64,000 nucleotides of DNA from SXRF01 sp038043465. GTDB taxonomy: Bacteria; Pseudomonadota; Alphaproteobacteria; Rickettsiales; SXRF01. Positions within the stretch are counted from its first letter, which is position 1. Every line of letters begins with the position of its first letter. The translations under genes were made by a program, and so were the position numbers. The DNA is taken from NCBI GenBank assembly GCA_038043465.1, contig JBBTBX010000003.1, positions 1-64,000 on the forward strand. The letters run 5' to 3'. Shown piece after piece: positions 31,995 to 41,098 of this stretch. The notes beneath the pieces were generated by a model. That model searched no databases. It saw only the letters and a program-made list of their open reading frames with translations, and was not told where the DNA came from.

Positions 31995-32454
31995 TATAAT
32001 TCTGTGGAGCTAAGTTGCAGTTGGCAACGCAGCGAGTGTGCGGAATAACTTTTCCACCGCAATTACCGTAGCAAATATTGAAGCTGCCATCGCATTGTAT
32101 TTTGCATTCGCTATCATCACAATCTACGCCATTATGGTGTCTGAAACTTGATATATTGCGCTTGATTTCTTTCCCCTGCCTTGTGCGTTCACGTACATAA
32201 TCATCATAATCAATTTTGGCTTGCAGACGGTTATTTTGTTCCTGTATGGCGTTCATCTGCGCGCAATTTTGTTGTTGTGCAGAGCATGAATGATAGCACA
32301 TTTGTTGCGCTGACAGGCAGTTATTAGCGCAATAGCGACCGCTTTCCGTGCGTGGTGCAACCAGTTCTATATCGGTGCGGTATTCAGGCTGCGGAGGCCC
32401 ACAAGAAGCAAGTAGGAATATGACTGCCAATGATAAGAATTTTTGTAACCGCAT
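31972..32454 (-). CDS. Cys-rich lipoprotein
   Basis: This small lipoprotein has signal peptide MRLQKFLSLAVIFLLASC with a lipobox (LASC) at residue 18, so the mature protein would start at that Cys and sit in the periplasm or outer membrane. The mature part holds about a dozen Cys in spaced pairs (YCANNCLSAQQMCYHSC; NCAQMN; VDCDDSECKIQCDG; FNICYGNCGG; RCVANCN), with a helical middle (IQEQNNRLQAKIDYDDYVRE). It is probably disulphide-rich. I know no family. The 3' end overlaps the convergent 78-aa gene. Confidence 0.75.
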   Translation of the reverse strand: MRLQKFLSLAVIFLLASCGPPQPEYRTDIELVAPRTESGRYCANNCLSAQQMCYHSCSAQQQNCAQMNAIQEQNNRLQAKIDYDDYVRERTRQGKEIKRNISSFRHHNGVDCDDSECKIQCDGSFNICYGNCGGKVIPHTRCVANCNLAPQNYIKQPDLG

Positions 32455-32555
32455 TTACTGCTCCCAATTTTTCTCGATGGAACAGTTTACAATTAAATAT
32501 AACCTTGTTCAAATCAAATATGGGACAAGATCATATTATCAATTTTTGACCGCGG

Positions 32556-32921
32556 CTATTCGATGATCTCAACAGTACTCTCTCTGCCATCACTAGCTTT
32601 AATTAACTCAAGCACTTTGGCAGCTTTTACACGAACAATCCGCATTTCTGGTGAATTTATAAGTTCGCGTTCATCGCGATGATAGCCAATACCATCAACT
32701 GTCTTATCTAAATCGCGTAACGCTTCATCAACCTCTTTTCCAAAGACAATTTCATTAGCATCGAGTGCGTCTTCTAATCCAGTATCCATAAAAACCGCTT
32801 CTACATCCTCACTGAAAGAAGATGAAAGCCCTTGGTCATTCTCAAACCAAGCGATTTTCTGGAAATGGTAACTTGCCAAATCTTCTAATCCCTTAATTAT
32901 ATTGGTTTTATATATTTTCAT
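32556..32921 (-). CDS. putative immunity protein for the MuF toxin
   Basis: This is a 121-residue acidic protein (MKIYKTNIIKGLEDLASYHF) with no signal and helix-rich, charge-dense sequence (FSEDVEAVFMDTGLEDALDA; DEALRDLDKTVDG). Its ATG overlaps the toxin stop by one base (TAATG), the tight coupling usual for effector-immunity pairs. I recognise no immunity family. The assignment rests on position, size and acidity next to a basic toxin domain. Confidence 0.55.
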   Translation of the reverse strand: MKIYKTNIIKGLEDLASYHFQKIAWFENDQGLSSSFSEDVEAVFMDTGLEDALDANEIVFGKEVDEALRDLDKTVDGIGYHRDERELINSPEMRIVRVKAAKVLELIKASDGRESTVEIIE

Positions 32922-33952
32922 TAAAAAAATCCCTCATTAATTTTAAAATCCTCAATTGGTATGTGTGATTCCTGAGATTTCTGTGGAACTTTATTACCAT
33001 TCACATCATAAGACTGTCCATCCTTTTGAACTCGAACATTATCATATCTTTGCCCTGGATTAGAACTTTGCGGATTTCCCTTCTGAACTTTAATATAAGT
33101 TCCATGATTTTTTGGATCAGTGTATACTACCCCATCACCATTTTTAGTAGGTTTTGTCTCCCAATTTTTTGGGATTCCTTTAGGACGTTTAGTGATATCG
33201 GGTTTAGGCTTCTCCGCAGGTTTTTCAGATGGTTTTGGCAATGGTGGCTTATTTCCACCCACCTTATTTATTATCCTCTCACCAATTTTTCCTAATTTTC
33301 CTACAATTGCAATACCTATCTTTGCCACTCTTCCCTGTGGTATTAAGGAAGCAAGCAGCAATGTAATATCCAATATTTTGTCTCTTAATGAATGATCAAC
33401 AGGTTCACCGTTTTCATCAGGAAACGGCTCTGCCGAGCAGCGGCAATTTTCTTCTGTGCCTGGTCCGTCACCATCTTTCCACTCAAATACTTTGCCCTCA
33501 TTGGCAGCATGTTCAGGGCGGACGCGATCATCCATCGCCGTGCGCCATACATATTTCTTTATGCCAAATTCCTGCTGGCGTTGTTCATCCATATTCTGCT
33601 TCACAGACATCACATGGCGATTTTCTGTGGCATTCAGGTTCATGACAAATTCGCCTTTATCAACCTGCGGTAAGGTAGTAAAACGAGACTCTAATTTTTC
33701 CAGTTTCTTCAAAAATTCCAGCGTGTTTTTTACAATCTCGAATTTGAGATATGGCTCGTCCAGCGTGATATTTTCCACGCCTACCTTATCGCGCATCTGT
33801 GACAAAAACTCTTTCCAATGTTCGTCTATAGCAAGCTCGGTAGTGCGCTGCGCATTCTTCATCGCCTCTTCAATAAGCTTACTCTGCTCATCCGGTGGAA
33901 TGACTATGGTTTTATATTCAGCCCCAGAAGTTACAAAATGACTATAAGTCAT
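32921..33952 (-). CDS. MuF-type polymorphic toxin (phage head-morphogenesis domain plus toxin tip)
   Basis: Residues 1-178 resemble the MuF / SPP1 gp7 head-morphogenesis domain: a helical start, then YVWRTAMDDRVRPEHAANEG (134-153) and ENCRCSAEPF (168-177), the conserved Cys/Arg end. A hydrophobic stretch (190-230) and a Pro/Lys linker (234-256) follow. The C-terminal tip (257-343), with GDGVVYTDPKNHGTYIKVQK and QSYDVNGNKVPQKSQESHIP, is typical of small polymorphic toxin modules that I cannot place in a named class. MuF-toxin fusions are known from temperate phages. No other phage gene is nearby, so this is an orphan or relic. The immunity-like gene follows directly. Confidence 0.75.
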   Translation of the reverse strand: MTYSHFVTSGAEYKTIVIPPDEQSKLIEEAMKNAQRTTELAIDEHWKEFLSQMRDKVGVENITLDEPYLKFEIVKNTLEFLKKLEKLESRFTTLPQVDKGEFVMNLNATENRHVMSVKQNMDEQRQQEFGIKKYVWRTAMDDRVRPEHAANEGKVFEWKDGDGPGTEENCRCSAEPFPDENGEPVDHSLRDKILDITLLLASLIPQGRVAKIGIAIVGKLGKIGERIINKVGGNKPPLPKPSEKPAEKPKPDITKRPKGIPKNWETKPTKNGDGVVYTDPKNHGTYIKVQKGNPQSSNPGQRYDNVRVQKDGQSYDVNGNKVPQKSQESHIPIEDFKINEGFF

Positions 33953-33995
33953 AAATTGATTGTATTTCTATTTTTCCTTCCTCTATAATCCGCGC

Positions 33996-35186
33996 ATGAC
34001 TTTTTCCTACGAAGATCCTTTTTTACTTTCCGAGCAGCTTTCTGATGAAGAGCGCATGGTGCAGCAATCAGCGCGTTCTTATGCCCGTGACAAGCTTATG
34101 CCGCGGGTGCTGGAAGCCAATCGCCATGAACGTTTTGATATTGAGATCATGCGTGAGATGGGTGAGCTTGGATTATTTGGTGCAACCATCAAAGGTTATG
34201 GTTGTGCGGGGGTTAGCAATGTCGCCTCTGGCCTGATATGCAAAGAGATCGAGTGGGTTGACTCTGGTTATCGTTCGGCTCTTTCGGTGCAATCCAGCCT
34301 GGTTATGCACCCGATTTATAGCTTTGGCAGTGAGGCACAGAAAGAAAAATACCTACCCAAACTGGCAAGTGGCGAATTGATTGGTTGTTTCGGGCTTACC
34401 GAGCCTAATCATGGTTCTGACCCGTCTAGCATGGAAACCCGCGCTAAAAAAGTGGCTGGCGGATATATATTGAGTGGCGCGAAAAACTGGATAACCAATT
34501 CGCCAGTTGCCGATGTGTTTGTGGTTTGGGCTAAGGTTTTCGGCGATAGCAAAATTCCTGACGGTACTATTAAAGGTTTTATCCTTGATAAAGACATGAA
34601 AGGTCTTTCCGCGCCAAAAATTGAAGGCAAATTTTCCCTGCGCGCTTCGGTAACTGGTAGCATCGTTATGGAAGATGTGTTGGTGCCGGAGGAAAATATC
34701 CTTCCCGAAAGTGGCGGGATAAAATCACCGTTTTCCTGCTTGAATAAAGCGCGTTATGGCATTGGCTGGGGTGCACTGGGGGCTGCTGAATTTTGTTTTG
34801 AAGCCGCACGGCGTTATACGCTGGAGAGAGTTCAGTTTGGTAAACCTCTGGCGATAAATCAGCTTATCCAGAAAAAGATGGCTGATATGCTAACCGACAT
34901 TGCGCTTGGTTTGCAGGCTTGCCTGCGGGTGGGAAGGTTGATGGATGAAAATAAATCTGTACCCGAAATGATTTCGGTTATAAAACGTAACTCGGCGGGT
35001 AAAGCACTGGATATTGCCCGCGTGTCACGCGATATGCATGGAGGCAATGGCATATCAGATGAATATCATGTCATCCGCCACGTTATGAATTTAGAGAGCG
35101 TGAATACTTATGAAGGCACTCACGACATTCACGCCCTGATTATTGGCAGGGCGATAACCGGTTTGCAGGCTTTTAAAGCGGAATAA
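33996..35186 (+). CDS. gcdH: acyl-CoA dehydrogenase, glutaryl-CoA dehydrogenase-like
   Basis: This is a flavin-dependent acyl-CoA dehydrogenase of 396 residues. GCFGLTEPNHGSDPSSMETR (near residues 126-145), the FAD loop with KNWITNSPVADVFVVWAK, and the C-terminal catalytic Glu in VNTYEGTHDIHALIIGRAI (near residue 370) match glutaryl-CoA dehydrogenase, which oxidatively decarboxylates glutaryl-CoA to crotonyl-CoA in lysine and tryptophan breakdown. I chose ATG 33996, which gives the usual MTFSYEDPFLLSEQLSDEER start. The gene stands alone, convergent with the next gene. Confidence 0.9.
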   Translation: MTFSYEDPFLLSEQLSDEERMVQQSARSYARDKLMPRVLEANRHERFDIEIMREMGELGLFGATIKGYGCAGVSNVASGLICKEIEWVDSGYRSALSVQSSLVMHPIYSFGSEAQKEKYLPKLASGELIGCFGLTEPNHGSDPSSMETRAKKVAGGYILSGAKNWITNSPVADVFVVWAKVFGDSKIPDGTIKGFILDKDMKGLSAPKIEGKFSLRASVTGSIVMEDVLVPEENILPESGGIKSPFSCLNKARYGIGWGALGAAEFCFEAARRYTLERVQFGKPLAINQLIQKKMADMLTDIALGLQACLRVGRLMDENKSVPEMISVIKRNSAGKALDIARVSRDMHGGNGISDEYHVIRHVMNLESVNTYEGTHDIHALIIGRAITGLQAFKAE

Positions 35187-35187
35187 T

Positions 35188-36954
35188 CTAATGAATTGAG
35201 TTGGTGAGTGGCTGCAACTCGACAAGAGCTTTGCGCATAGCTTCCTGATCGGCGTAGCTGTATTGCTTGCCAAAATGTTTATCAAATTTTTCCTTATCTT
35301 CATCTTTCTCCGAAGGACGACCTTGCACTACTCTTTCCTTCCATGACAGTGGCGACTGGGAAATGTCATGTATCTGATCCAACCGCGCCTGTTCTTTGGT
35401 CAAGTTGTCGGCTGGGGATTCATCTTCACGGATACGTTTGAGCGCGTATGCTTCACGTTTTTCATCGGCGAACGGCTTTTTAAGTATTGAATGCCATACT
35501 TCCGATGCTCCGGCTTTAAACTCTTTGGCATTTAGTTTAGCTGCACCATCAATCATGCGCTCCAGCGAAGCATCCATCCGCCCATCATCCCATAACCTTG
35601 CCGCTTCACCTTTGGCATACATATATGGAGTATAGGACATTGCCGAATTAATATAGGTGTTAGTATCTTGCCTATCTAATCCAAATTTGCCCACGGCAGA
35701 ATCGCTAAACCAACCACGAATTTTGTTTTGCCCACGACCGATAGTATTAATAACCGGATTACCTACATTTTGTTTATAATGATCAAACCCAGCGGGAGGA
35801 TTTATAGCAGTGTTAGCCTCTGGATTAATAAGCAGCCCCCTATAGGTGGTTTGCGGGGTACGGAACACATGGAAAAAAGGCACGGCAGGAGTCATATAAA
35901 TCCCGCCTTTTATAATTGAGCGCACAACCCATTTAAATGGCTCGCTAATCTTTTCGCCTATAGTTTGTTTTTTATCTTGCTTTTCCGAAGCACTGCCATA
36001 AAGCGTGGTATTGAGACCATGAATTTTGTTGGCGATATGGTTATATACCTCACGATACATCAGCGTGCCGATATTATACACCGTAAAGCGTCCTTGCAGG
36101 TCAAGCATGCCTTCCAGATTGTAATTGCCGGTTACCTTGCCGTCTTTATCGATTTTAAAACTGCCGCCATTACGGGCAAGATCGGAATCATAACCAAAAC
36201 CAGGGCTGTGTTTATTTATAAAATTGCGCTGTGCGCGTAAGTAAAAAGAATAAGGCACTGATACTGCCCAATCTTCGCCACCGTTATAGCTTACATAACG
36301 CCACGCCGATTTTCCCGCTTCTTTAAAAGCTTTTTTGTAATCTATTTTGCCATTTTCATCTTTCCAATCATGCTTTACCTTGGAATCCATAATGTTAGCT
36401 ATGTCGCGCCCAAACGCATCAAATACACTGGCGCAGAAGAAATCGAACGTAACAACAACGGCTTCATGCCCAAGAGACCTTCCGCCATTATTGGTAGGGC
36501 GGAAATTTACAAGATTTGCAGCTTGCGCCTCAGTTTTTCCAAATGATTTGGCGATAAATGTTATCGGTTTTCCGACAAAAGTATCAATTGATTTAGCAAT
36601 ATATTGCAGAGGTTTAGATGATTTTATCTCAGATAGTTTCATGTTGGCTGAATAGCCACTCATGGCACCACCACGACCTACATACCAACTGCCAAGCGCA
36701 AAGCCAACAGAACCCAAAACACCACGGGAAAACAGGCGGATAGCTGCTCTGCCCTGTGGCGTGGAATCCCAACGCAGATTTTTTTCTGCATCTTCCCAGT
36801 TTTTATATGATAATTCAGGGCTATAGTCACTAGTAGTTGTTTTTAATACACTGGAATCAGGCGTAGCAGAAGCCGTTGCTGGCGACGCGGTAGAAATACC
36901 GTCTTTTTTGCCAACTTCATTGTCTTTATCTTTATCAGACAACAGCTTATCCAT
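35188..36954 (-). CDS. hypothetical protein, 588 aa
   Basis: I recognise no family. After a disordered N-terminus (1-65) there is a Gly-rich hydrophobic stretch (RLFSRGVLGSVGFALGSWYV, about 73-92). Long polar parts with few hydrophobic runs follow (FRPTNNGGRSLGHEAVVVTF near 151; VVRSIIKGGIYMTPAVPFFH near 338), and a charged C-terminal third with LTKEQARLDQIHDISQSPLS. There is no cleavable signal. It is divergent from two further large orphans of similar composition (37276 and 38446). All three lie close together and could be T4SS effectors or parts of one apparatus. Confidence 0.6.
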   Translation of the reverse strand: MDKLLSDKDKDNEVGKKDGISTASPATASATPDSSVLKTTTSDYSPELSYKNWEDAEKNLRWDSTPQGRAAIRLFSRGVLGSVGFALGSWYVGRGGAMSGYSANMKLSEIKSSKPLQYIAKSIDTFVGKPITFIAKSFGKTEAQAANLVNFRPTNNGGRSLGHEAVVVTFDFFCASVFDAFGRDIANIMDSKVKHDWKDENGKIDYKKAFKEAGKSAWRYVSYNGGEDWAVSVPYSFYLRAQRNFINKHSPGFGYDSDLARNGGSFKIDKDGKVTGNYNLEGMLDLQGRFTVYNIGTLMYREVYNHIANKIHGLNTTLYGSASEKQDKKQTIGEKISEPFKWVVRSIIKGGIYMTPAVPFFHVFRTPQTTYRGLLINPEANTAINPPAGFDHYKQNVGNPVINTIGRGQNKIRGWFSDSAVGKFGLDRQDTNTYINSAMSYTPYMYAKGEAARLWDDGRMDASLERMIDGAAKLNAKEFKAGASEVWHSILKKPFADEKREAYALKRIREDESPADNLTKEQARLDQIHDISQSPLSWKERVVQGRPSEKDEDKEKFDKHFGKQYSYADQEAMRKALVELQPLTNSIH

Positions 36955-37275
36955 ATTTTCTCAAATTTTACACGCTACCATAAATTCCCATATTATCCCA
37001 TAAAATGACGGTAAAAACCCAGAAAAACCCACACTTTTACCATCATAGTTTATTTATACCACGCCTCCAAACTGGACGCTACTAAATCCACTCCGATTTT
37101 TGTGAATCTTTTGTTACAGTGGCGTAATAATTAACGGTTTTTAGGGGATAAAAATCCCCTTTATGACAGTTGTGTTAAACTTTTGTTTTGCAAGCGATAT
37201 GCTATTGAGCCAGTGGCTTCCGCGTGATATTTTAAAAGGTGGAATATTGTGTAAAAATTTGAGACCAAAAACAAC
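36955..37275. promoter_or_regulatory. divergent intergenic region between the orphan genes
   Basis: This 321-bp AT-rich gap between divergent genes must hold promoters in both directions. A clear hairpin aggggat/atcccct lies at 37142-37159 with loop aaaa. I see no consensus -35/-10 pair of quality and no supported ORF; short frames on the minus strand here are shadows. Confidence 0.35.
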
Positions 37276-38442
37276 ATGGGCTGGCAAAGCAAAATAGTGG
37301 ACGGAGTCAAGGCAACCGGCGAGTATGTCGGTAGCTTTATTTCGCGCAATGGTCATGCACAACAGACCGTACCAGCGCAACACCGCCTTTCTTCCATAGC
37401 CGGAATGTATTTTGGATGGGTGGGTGGCGACAAAGTACGCGATGCATTATTTGCCAAAAACCAAACCAGCGAGGGCGAATTCGTTGAGGTTAAGCGCGAA
37501 GATGTTCCTTTAATTTTGCGCCCTATATATCACAAAATTGAATGGAATCCACACTCTGAAGAATCTAGCGAAAAATGGAAGAAATTGCTGCACCAAACTA
37601 TTCCCGCATTTACCGCTGCCGCCGGCACCATGGCAGGAAGCGCACTGATATTCCAACTTAACGGACGGTCAGCCGCTTTTAAGGAAACAATGCGTAAGAT
37701 GAAAAATGGGGAAGCGGTAGGCTTTCATGAGGCAGATACCGCGACGCAATTCGGGCAATCTGGTATATATACTTGGCTTGCCGCCGCTACCGCTGGTGCC
37801 GGTGCTTCTTCCGCAATTCCAATATTATTTAGTCTAGGTATTAGCGGACGCTTTGCTGCCGCCAATGCCGCAAAAATTAATCTTACCAACTCAATCGGGG
37901 GGAATTTAAATTCGGAAAGAGCCTTGGGTGAACGCATGGATAAGATAGTTTTTTACGTAAAATCTGCCATTAACTCTGGCGGGAAAATCAGCAGAGATTG
38001 GTCAAAAATTTTTGTAGAACAATCCTTAGAGCCAAACTTCGGTAAGGTTCTAAATGTTCCCGGAGAAAAAGAAAAGGCTATTGATATAATCCATAAAACT
38101 GTTCAGGGAATATATGATAAACAACACAAGTCAGGTCTGCGTGGCGAAAAACTTATTGGTGCTGTTAGTAAGGAAATTAAAAATCACTTAGGAATTATCA
38201 AACCAACTATTAACAGCCAAGGAAAAACAGAATATCACGGTATTGAGAAATTCGTGCGCGAGAAACTGGGATATAATTTCAGCAGTGCCATACTTGGCAA
38301 TGCTATTCCATGGTCAAGAAGTTTGAATGAGGGCTTTACAAAACTTACAGGCATAGGAAAAGGATCTAGTGCAGCACGAACTGAAGAATATATCAGGCAA
38401 CAGGAACGCAATGCAGCAAACCCTATACTGGGGAGAGGTTAG
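37276..38442 (+). CDS. hypothetical protein, 388 aa, Gly/Ala-rich hydrophobic
   Basis: I recognise no family. The protein starts MGWQSKIVDGVKATGEYVGS and has Gly/Ala-rich hydrophobic helices near residues 110-130 (TIPAFTAAAGTMAGSALIFQ) and 160-195 (YTWLAAATAGAGASSAIPIL). A charged helical C-terminal half follows (KAIDIIHKTVQGIYDKQHKS; RTEEYIRQQERNAANPIL). No signal peptide is visible, so insertion by an unusual route or delivery into another cell is possible. It is followed four bases later by a second orphan of similar style, clearly one operon. No clear ribosome site precedes its ATG. Confidence 0.65.
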   Translation: MGWQSKIVDGVKATGEYVGSFISRNGHAQQTVPAQHRLSSIAGMYFGWVGGDKVRDALFAKNQTSEGEFVEVKREDVPLILRPIYHKIEWNPHSEESSEKWKKLLHQTIPAFTAAAGTMAGSALIFQLNGRSAAFKETMRKMKNGEAVGFHEADTATQFGQSGIYTWLAAATAGAGASSAIPILFSLGISGRFAAANAAKINLTNSIGGNLNSERALGERMDKIVFYVKSAINSGGKISRDWSKIFVEQSLEPNFGKVLNVPGEKEKAIDIIHKTVQGIYDKQHKSGLRGEKLIGAVSKEIKNHLGIIKPTINSQGKTEYHGIEKFVREKLGYNFSSAILGNAIPWSRSLNEGFTKLTGIGKGSSAARTEEYIRQQERNAANPILGRG

Positions 38443-38445
38443 GAT

Positions 38446-39873
38446 ATGGAGGCAAGCAACATATTCCCTCAGACTCACAACCGAAAACCGGTTCCGGTTG
38501 CAGGTGGTTCGGAGATAGAGCATGCAAGCCCGGATGTTAACGGGAAAAGTGCCGCTGAATATGTCTATGAAGCAATGGCAATGCATGAGAAGCCGCACAA
38601 AGGTATGGGAACCCCTCCACCTAAATTTCTCGAATGGATTGGCAATGCGGCTCTTTCTAATGCACCAAAAACCAGGTTTTCTGCTGCAGCAGGGCTTACT
38701 GCCGGTCTTATAACTGCTGGAACTATTGCCAACATCGTGACCGGATATAGTCTCAGCGGAAAAAAAATAACGAATGTTCCAGCTTTTCTGAAACCATTTA
38801 ACGGAATTATAAAAGGCTATGAACCAGGAGACATAACCCCACGCAATAAATTCATAAGATATGCACATGCGACGGTATATACGCTTGGCGGTATGTTGGG
38901 AATAAAACTTGCCACCGACATGGTTTATAAAAAATCCAAAGAAAAAGATAAAAATCCGATTTTTCTTGAAGACTATCTCGCGCACATTTCTAAAATGCAA
39001 AGTGACAATTGGAGCGTTCTTTCTGCTATTTCCGGCGGATTTGGCTCGGCAGCCGGTCTTTTTCTAATACCACTCCCAGGATTTAATTACAGTATAAATA
39101 TGGTTGGTGGCATCACCAGCATGCAGGATCGCAACACCACTGTTGGCGGTCTGAATAAAATAATCTCCGGAGCGACCACCGATTCTTATCTACGCTTAAA
39201 AGAAGGTGCTTATTACCTTGCCAATTATGCCGTGGGAAACCCCGCCAAAGACCCAGAAAAAATCGAATATATCGCTTACAGCATTTTAGGGCCTATTTTC
39301 AAAGAACAGCTTACCGCAAAGCATATCAAACAATTCACCGATGCTGTGCATGAAGTGCGCGACCATTACTGGCAGGAAGGCGGCATCCCTAAAGACAAGC
39401 GCGCCGAAGCAACCGATACTATGAAACAGGTATTTACCGGCGCAGGGCTTGAGGTTCTGTTAATCGATATGGGACTTAACCCGGCTTCAGTGATGTTTGA
39501 CAAGGTCAACGGTATTATAGGTAAAATAGGCAATGTCGGAAAGGCAGATAAAATAAAAGAAAAACAGGATGCATATTGGACAGCCCTGCAGGAACGCTTG
39601 CCTAAATATGTCGCCGCCAACATCATATCGCAGGAACGGGCTGACTGGGTTAATGAAAGCATTGCCGATATGAAACAGGGCAAACCGCCTAAACCTGCGC
39701 CTGTCATTAAATCTGAGGTGGTTGAGGCACAGAAAAAACTGGAAAGCTCACCAAAAACAAAAGAAACTTCAATAGATAAGCTGATAAAATCTTCAACTAA
39801 ACCAGGGGATTGGCGAGAAAGTATCCTGAAAAGGCGGCAGGAATCAGAGTCACCAAGATTAGTTGCTGAGTAA
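38446..39873 (+). CDS. hypothetical protein, 475 aa, paired with the upstream orphan
   Basis: I recognise no family. It starts MEASNIFPQTHNRKPVPVAG. Gly/Ala-rich hydrophobic helices follow near 85-110 (FSAAAGLTAGLITAGTIANI), 145-165 (YTLGGMLGIKLATDMVYK) and 195-220 (VLSAISGGFGSAAGLFLIPL). A long helical part (SILGPIFKEQLTAKHIKQFT) and a Lys/Pro/Ser-rich tail end it. The start follows the upstream stop by three bases. The pair shares the polar N-terminus, glycine-zipper-like helices and charged tail architecture, but I see no direct sequence repeat between them. Confidence 0.65.
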   Translation: MEASNIFPQTHNRKPVPVAGGSEIEHASPDVNGKSAAEYVYEAMAMHEKPHKGMGTPPPKFLEWIGNAALSNAPKTRFSAAAGLTAGLITAGTIANIVTGYSLSGKKITNVPAFLKPFNGIIKGYEPGDITPRNKFIRYAHATVYTLGGMLGIKLATDMVYKKSKEKDKNPIFLEDYLAHISKMQSDNWSVLSAISGGFGSAAGLFLIPLPGFNYSINMVGGITSMQDRNTTVGGLNKIISGATTDSYLRLKEGAYYLANYAVGNPAKDPEKIEYIAYSILGPIFKEQLTAKHIKQFTDAVHEVRDHYWQEGGIPKDKRAEATDTMKQVFTGAGLEVLLIDMGLNPASVMFDKVNGIIGKIGNVGKADKIKEKQDAYWTALQERLPKYVAANIISQERADWVNESIADMKQGKPPKPAPVIKSEVVEAQKKLESSPKTKETSIDKLIKSSTKPGDWRESILKRRQESESPRLVAE

Positions 39874-40004
39874 ATAGGCATTAGGGATTGGGCTTTAGGC
39901 ATTAGGGATTAGAGTGTCATTTCGAGCAAAGCTAGAAATCTTTGCTATTGATTTATAAGTAAAGATTCTTCCCTAACCCCTAATGCCCAATGCCTAATCC
40001 CTGG
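39874..40004. repeat. heptamer hairpin upstream of rpsB
   Basis: The left arm (39874-39913) iterates aggcatt, agggatt, gggcttt, aggcatt, agggatt; the right arm (39971-40004) carries the complements. The 10-mer ggcattaggg at 39877-39886 pairs with 39978-39987, and agggattag at 39904-39912 pairs with 39994-40002. The loop holds another small hairpin (agcaaag/ctttgct, 39926-39947) of the gtcatttcgag type seen in dispersed palindromes. Confidence 0.75.
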
Positions 40005-40079
40005 CTTACTTTTCCCTTGCAAATCCTCACAATCTATTGTAAACAGCCAGCTCTTCTTAATTATGAGAGGAAATTCACA

Positions 40080-40169
40080 GGTTGTGTGACGGTTTTGGCG
40101 CGGTGCGCCGGATACCATCCAGTGTCCTTATATACTATATATATATATGAGGAGTCACAACACACAGCC
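40080..40169 (+). promoter_or_regulatory. structured rpsB leader
   Basis: The 5' region of rpsB contains an outer stem ggttgtgtg (40080-40088) with cacacagcc (40161-40169; one G.U pair) and an inner hairpin ggcgc/gcgcc (40097-40109). S2 leaders that mediate autoregulation are known in several phyla; this structure is a candidate. The remaining gap from 40005 to 40079 shows no clear promoter. Confidence 0.4.
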
Positions 40170-40198
40170 GAGGTTTAACTGGAAAAAAGGATTTTATT

Positions 40199-41095
40199 AT
40201 GTCTCTACCCGCATTTAACATGCGCGAGCTTATCGAAGCTGGCGTTCATTTCGGTCATAAAACCAAGCGTTGGAATCCGCGCATGGCACCATTTATTTTT
40301 GGTACACGCAACGATATTCATATTATAGATCTCGGCAAGACTGTGCCGCTTCTGCATAAAGCACTCACCGCTGTGCGTGACGTAACCGCGCAGAACGGTC
40401 GTGTTTTGTTTGTCGGCACTAAACGCCAAGCAACCGAGCATGTAGCTGAAGCAGCAAAACGTTGCGGACAATATTATATCAATGAACGTTGGCTGGGCGG
40501 TTTACTCACTAACTGGAGCACCATTCAGGTTTCCATCAGGACTTTACGCAAACTTGAAGAGCAACTTTCTAAACCGGATAACGGCTTTACCAAGAAAGAA
40601 TTGCTTTCTATGAGCCGTCACCGCGACAAGCTGGAAAGCTCACTGGGTGGCATTAAAGATATGGGTGGTCGTCCTGATTTGATTTTTATCATCGACACCA
40701 ACAAGGAAGATCTTGCCATTAAGGAAGCGCAGAAGCTGGGAATACCTATCGTAGCCATACTTGATAGCAACTGCACACCTGACGGTATCACCTATCCGAT
40801 TCCGGGCAATGATGATTCGACCCGTGCGATTCGCATGTATTGCCGTTTGATTTCCGATGCTGTTCTCGGCGGAATTCAGGCAAGCATTACTAAATCCGGT
40901 CGCGATATTGGCGCGTCGGAAAATGTTGAAGCAATCATTTCACCAGCGGAACTTGATTTAGCATCTGAGGGTAAAGATGAAGCTGATAATGCTGAAAGAG
41001 GCAAAAAATCCGGTCGCGGTGGGCGCAAAACAGAAGCTCCTGCTCCTAAAAAAGCACCAACCGTTATGGTTAAAAAGGCACCTGGAAAGAAGTAG
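40199..41095 (+). CDS. rpsB: 30S ribosomal protein S2
   Basis: S2 is a small-subunit protein needed for S1 binding. It has 298 residues, with FNMRELIEAGVHFGHKTKRW at the N-terminus, RVLFVGTKRQA, ERWLGGLLTNWSTIQVSI and the C-terminal GIPIVAILDSNCTPDGITYP. A Lys/Glu-rich tail of about 45 residues (SEGKDEADNAERGKKSGRGG) extends it, as in other alphaproteobacteria. AAAAAAGGA precedes the ATG. It heads the rpsB-tsf-pyrH-frr region. Confidence 0.97.
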   Translation: MSLPAFNMRELIEAGVHFGHKTKRWNPRMAPFIFGTRNDIHIIDLGKTVPLLHKALTAVRDVTAQNGRVLFVGTKRQATEHVAEAAKRCGQYYINERWLGGLLTNWSTIQVSIRTLRKLEEQLSKPDNGFTKKELLSMSRHRDKLESSLGGIKDMGGRPDLIFIIDTNKEDLAIKEAQKLGIPIVAILDSNCTPDGITYPIPGNDDSTRAIRMYCRLISDAVLGGIQASITKSGRDIGASENVEAIISPAELDLASEGKDEADNAERGKKSGRGGRKTEAPAPKKAPTVMVKKAPGKK

Positions 41096-41098
41096 TTT

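Noticed and set aside
33388..33941. Plus-strand frames opposite the MuF toxin gene
   Set aside because: The toxin frame carries a recognisable domain and coupled neighbour; the opposite frames do not.
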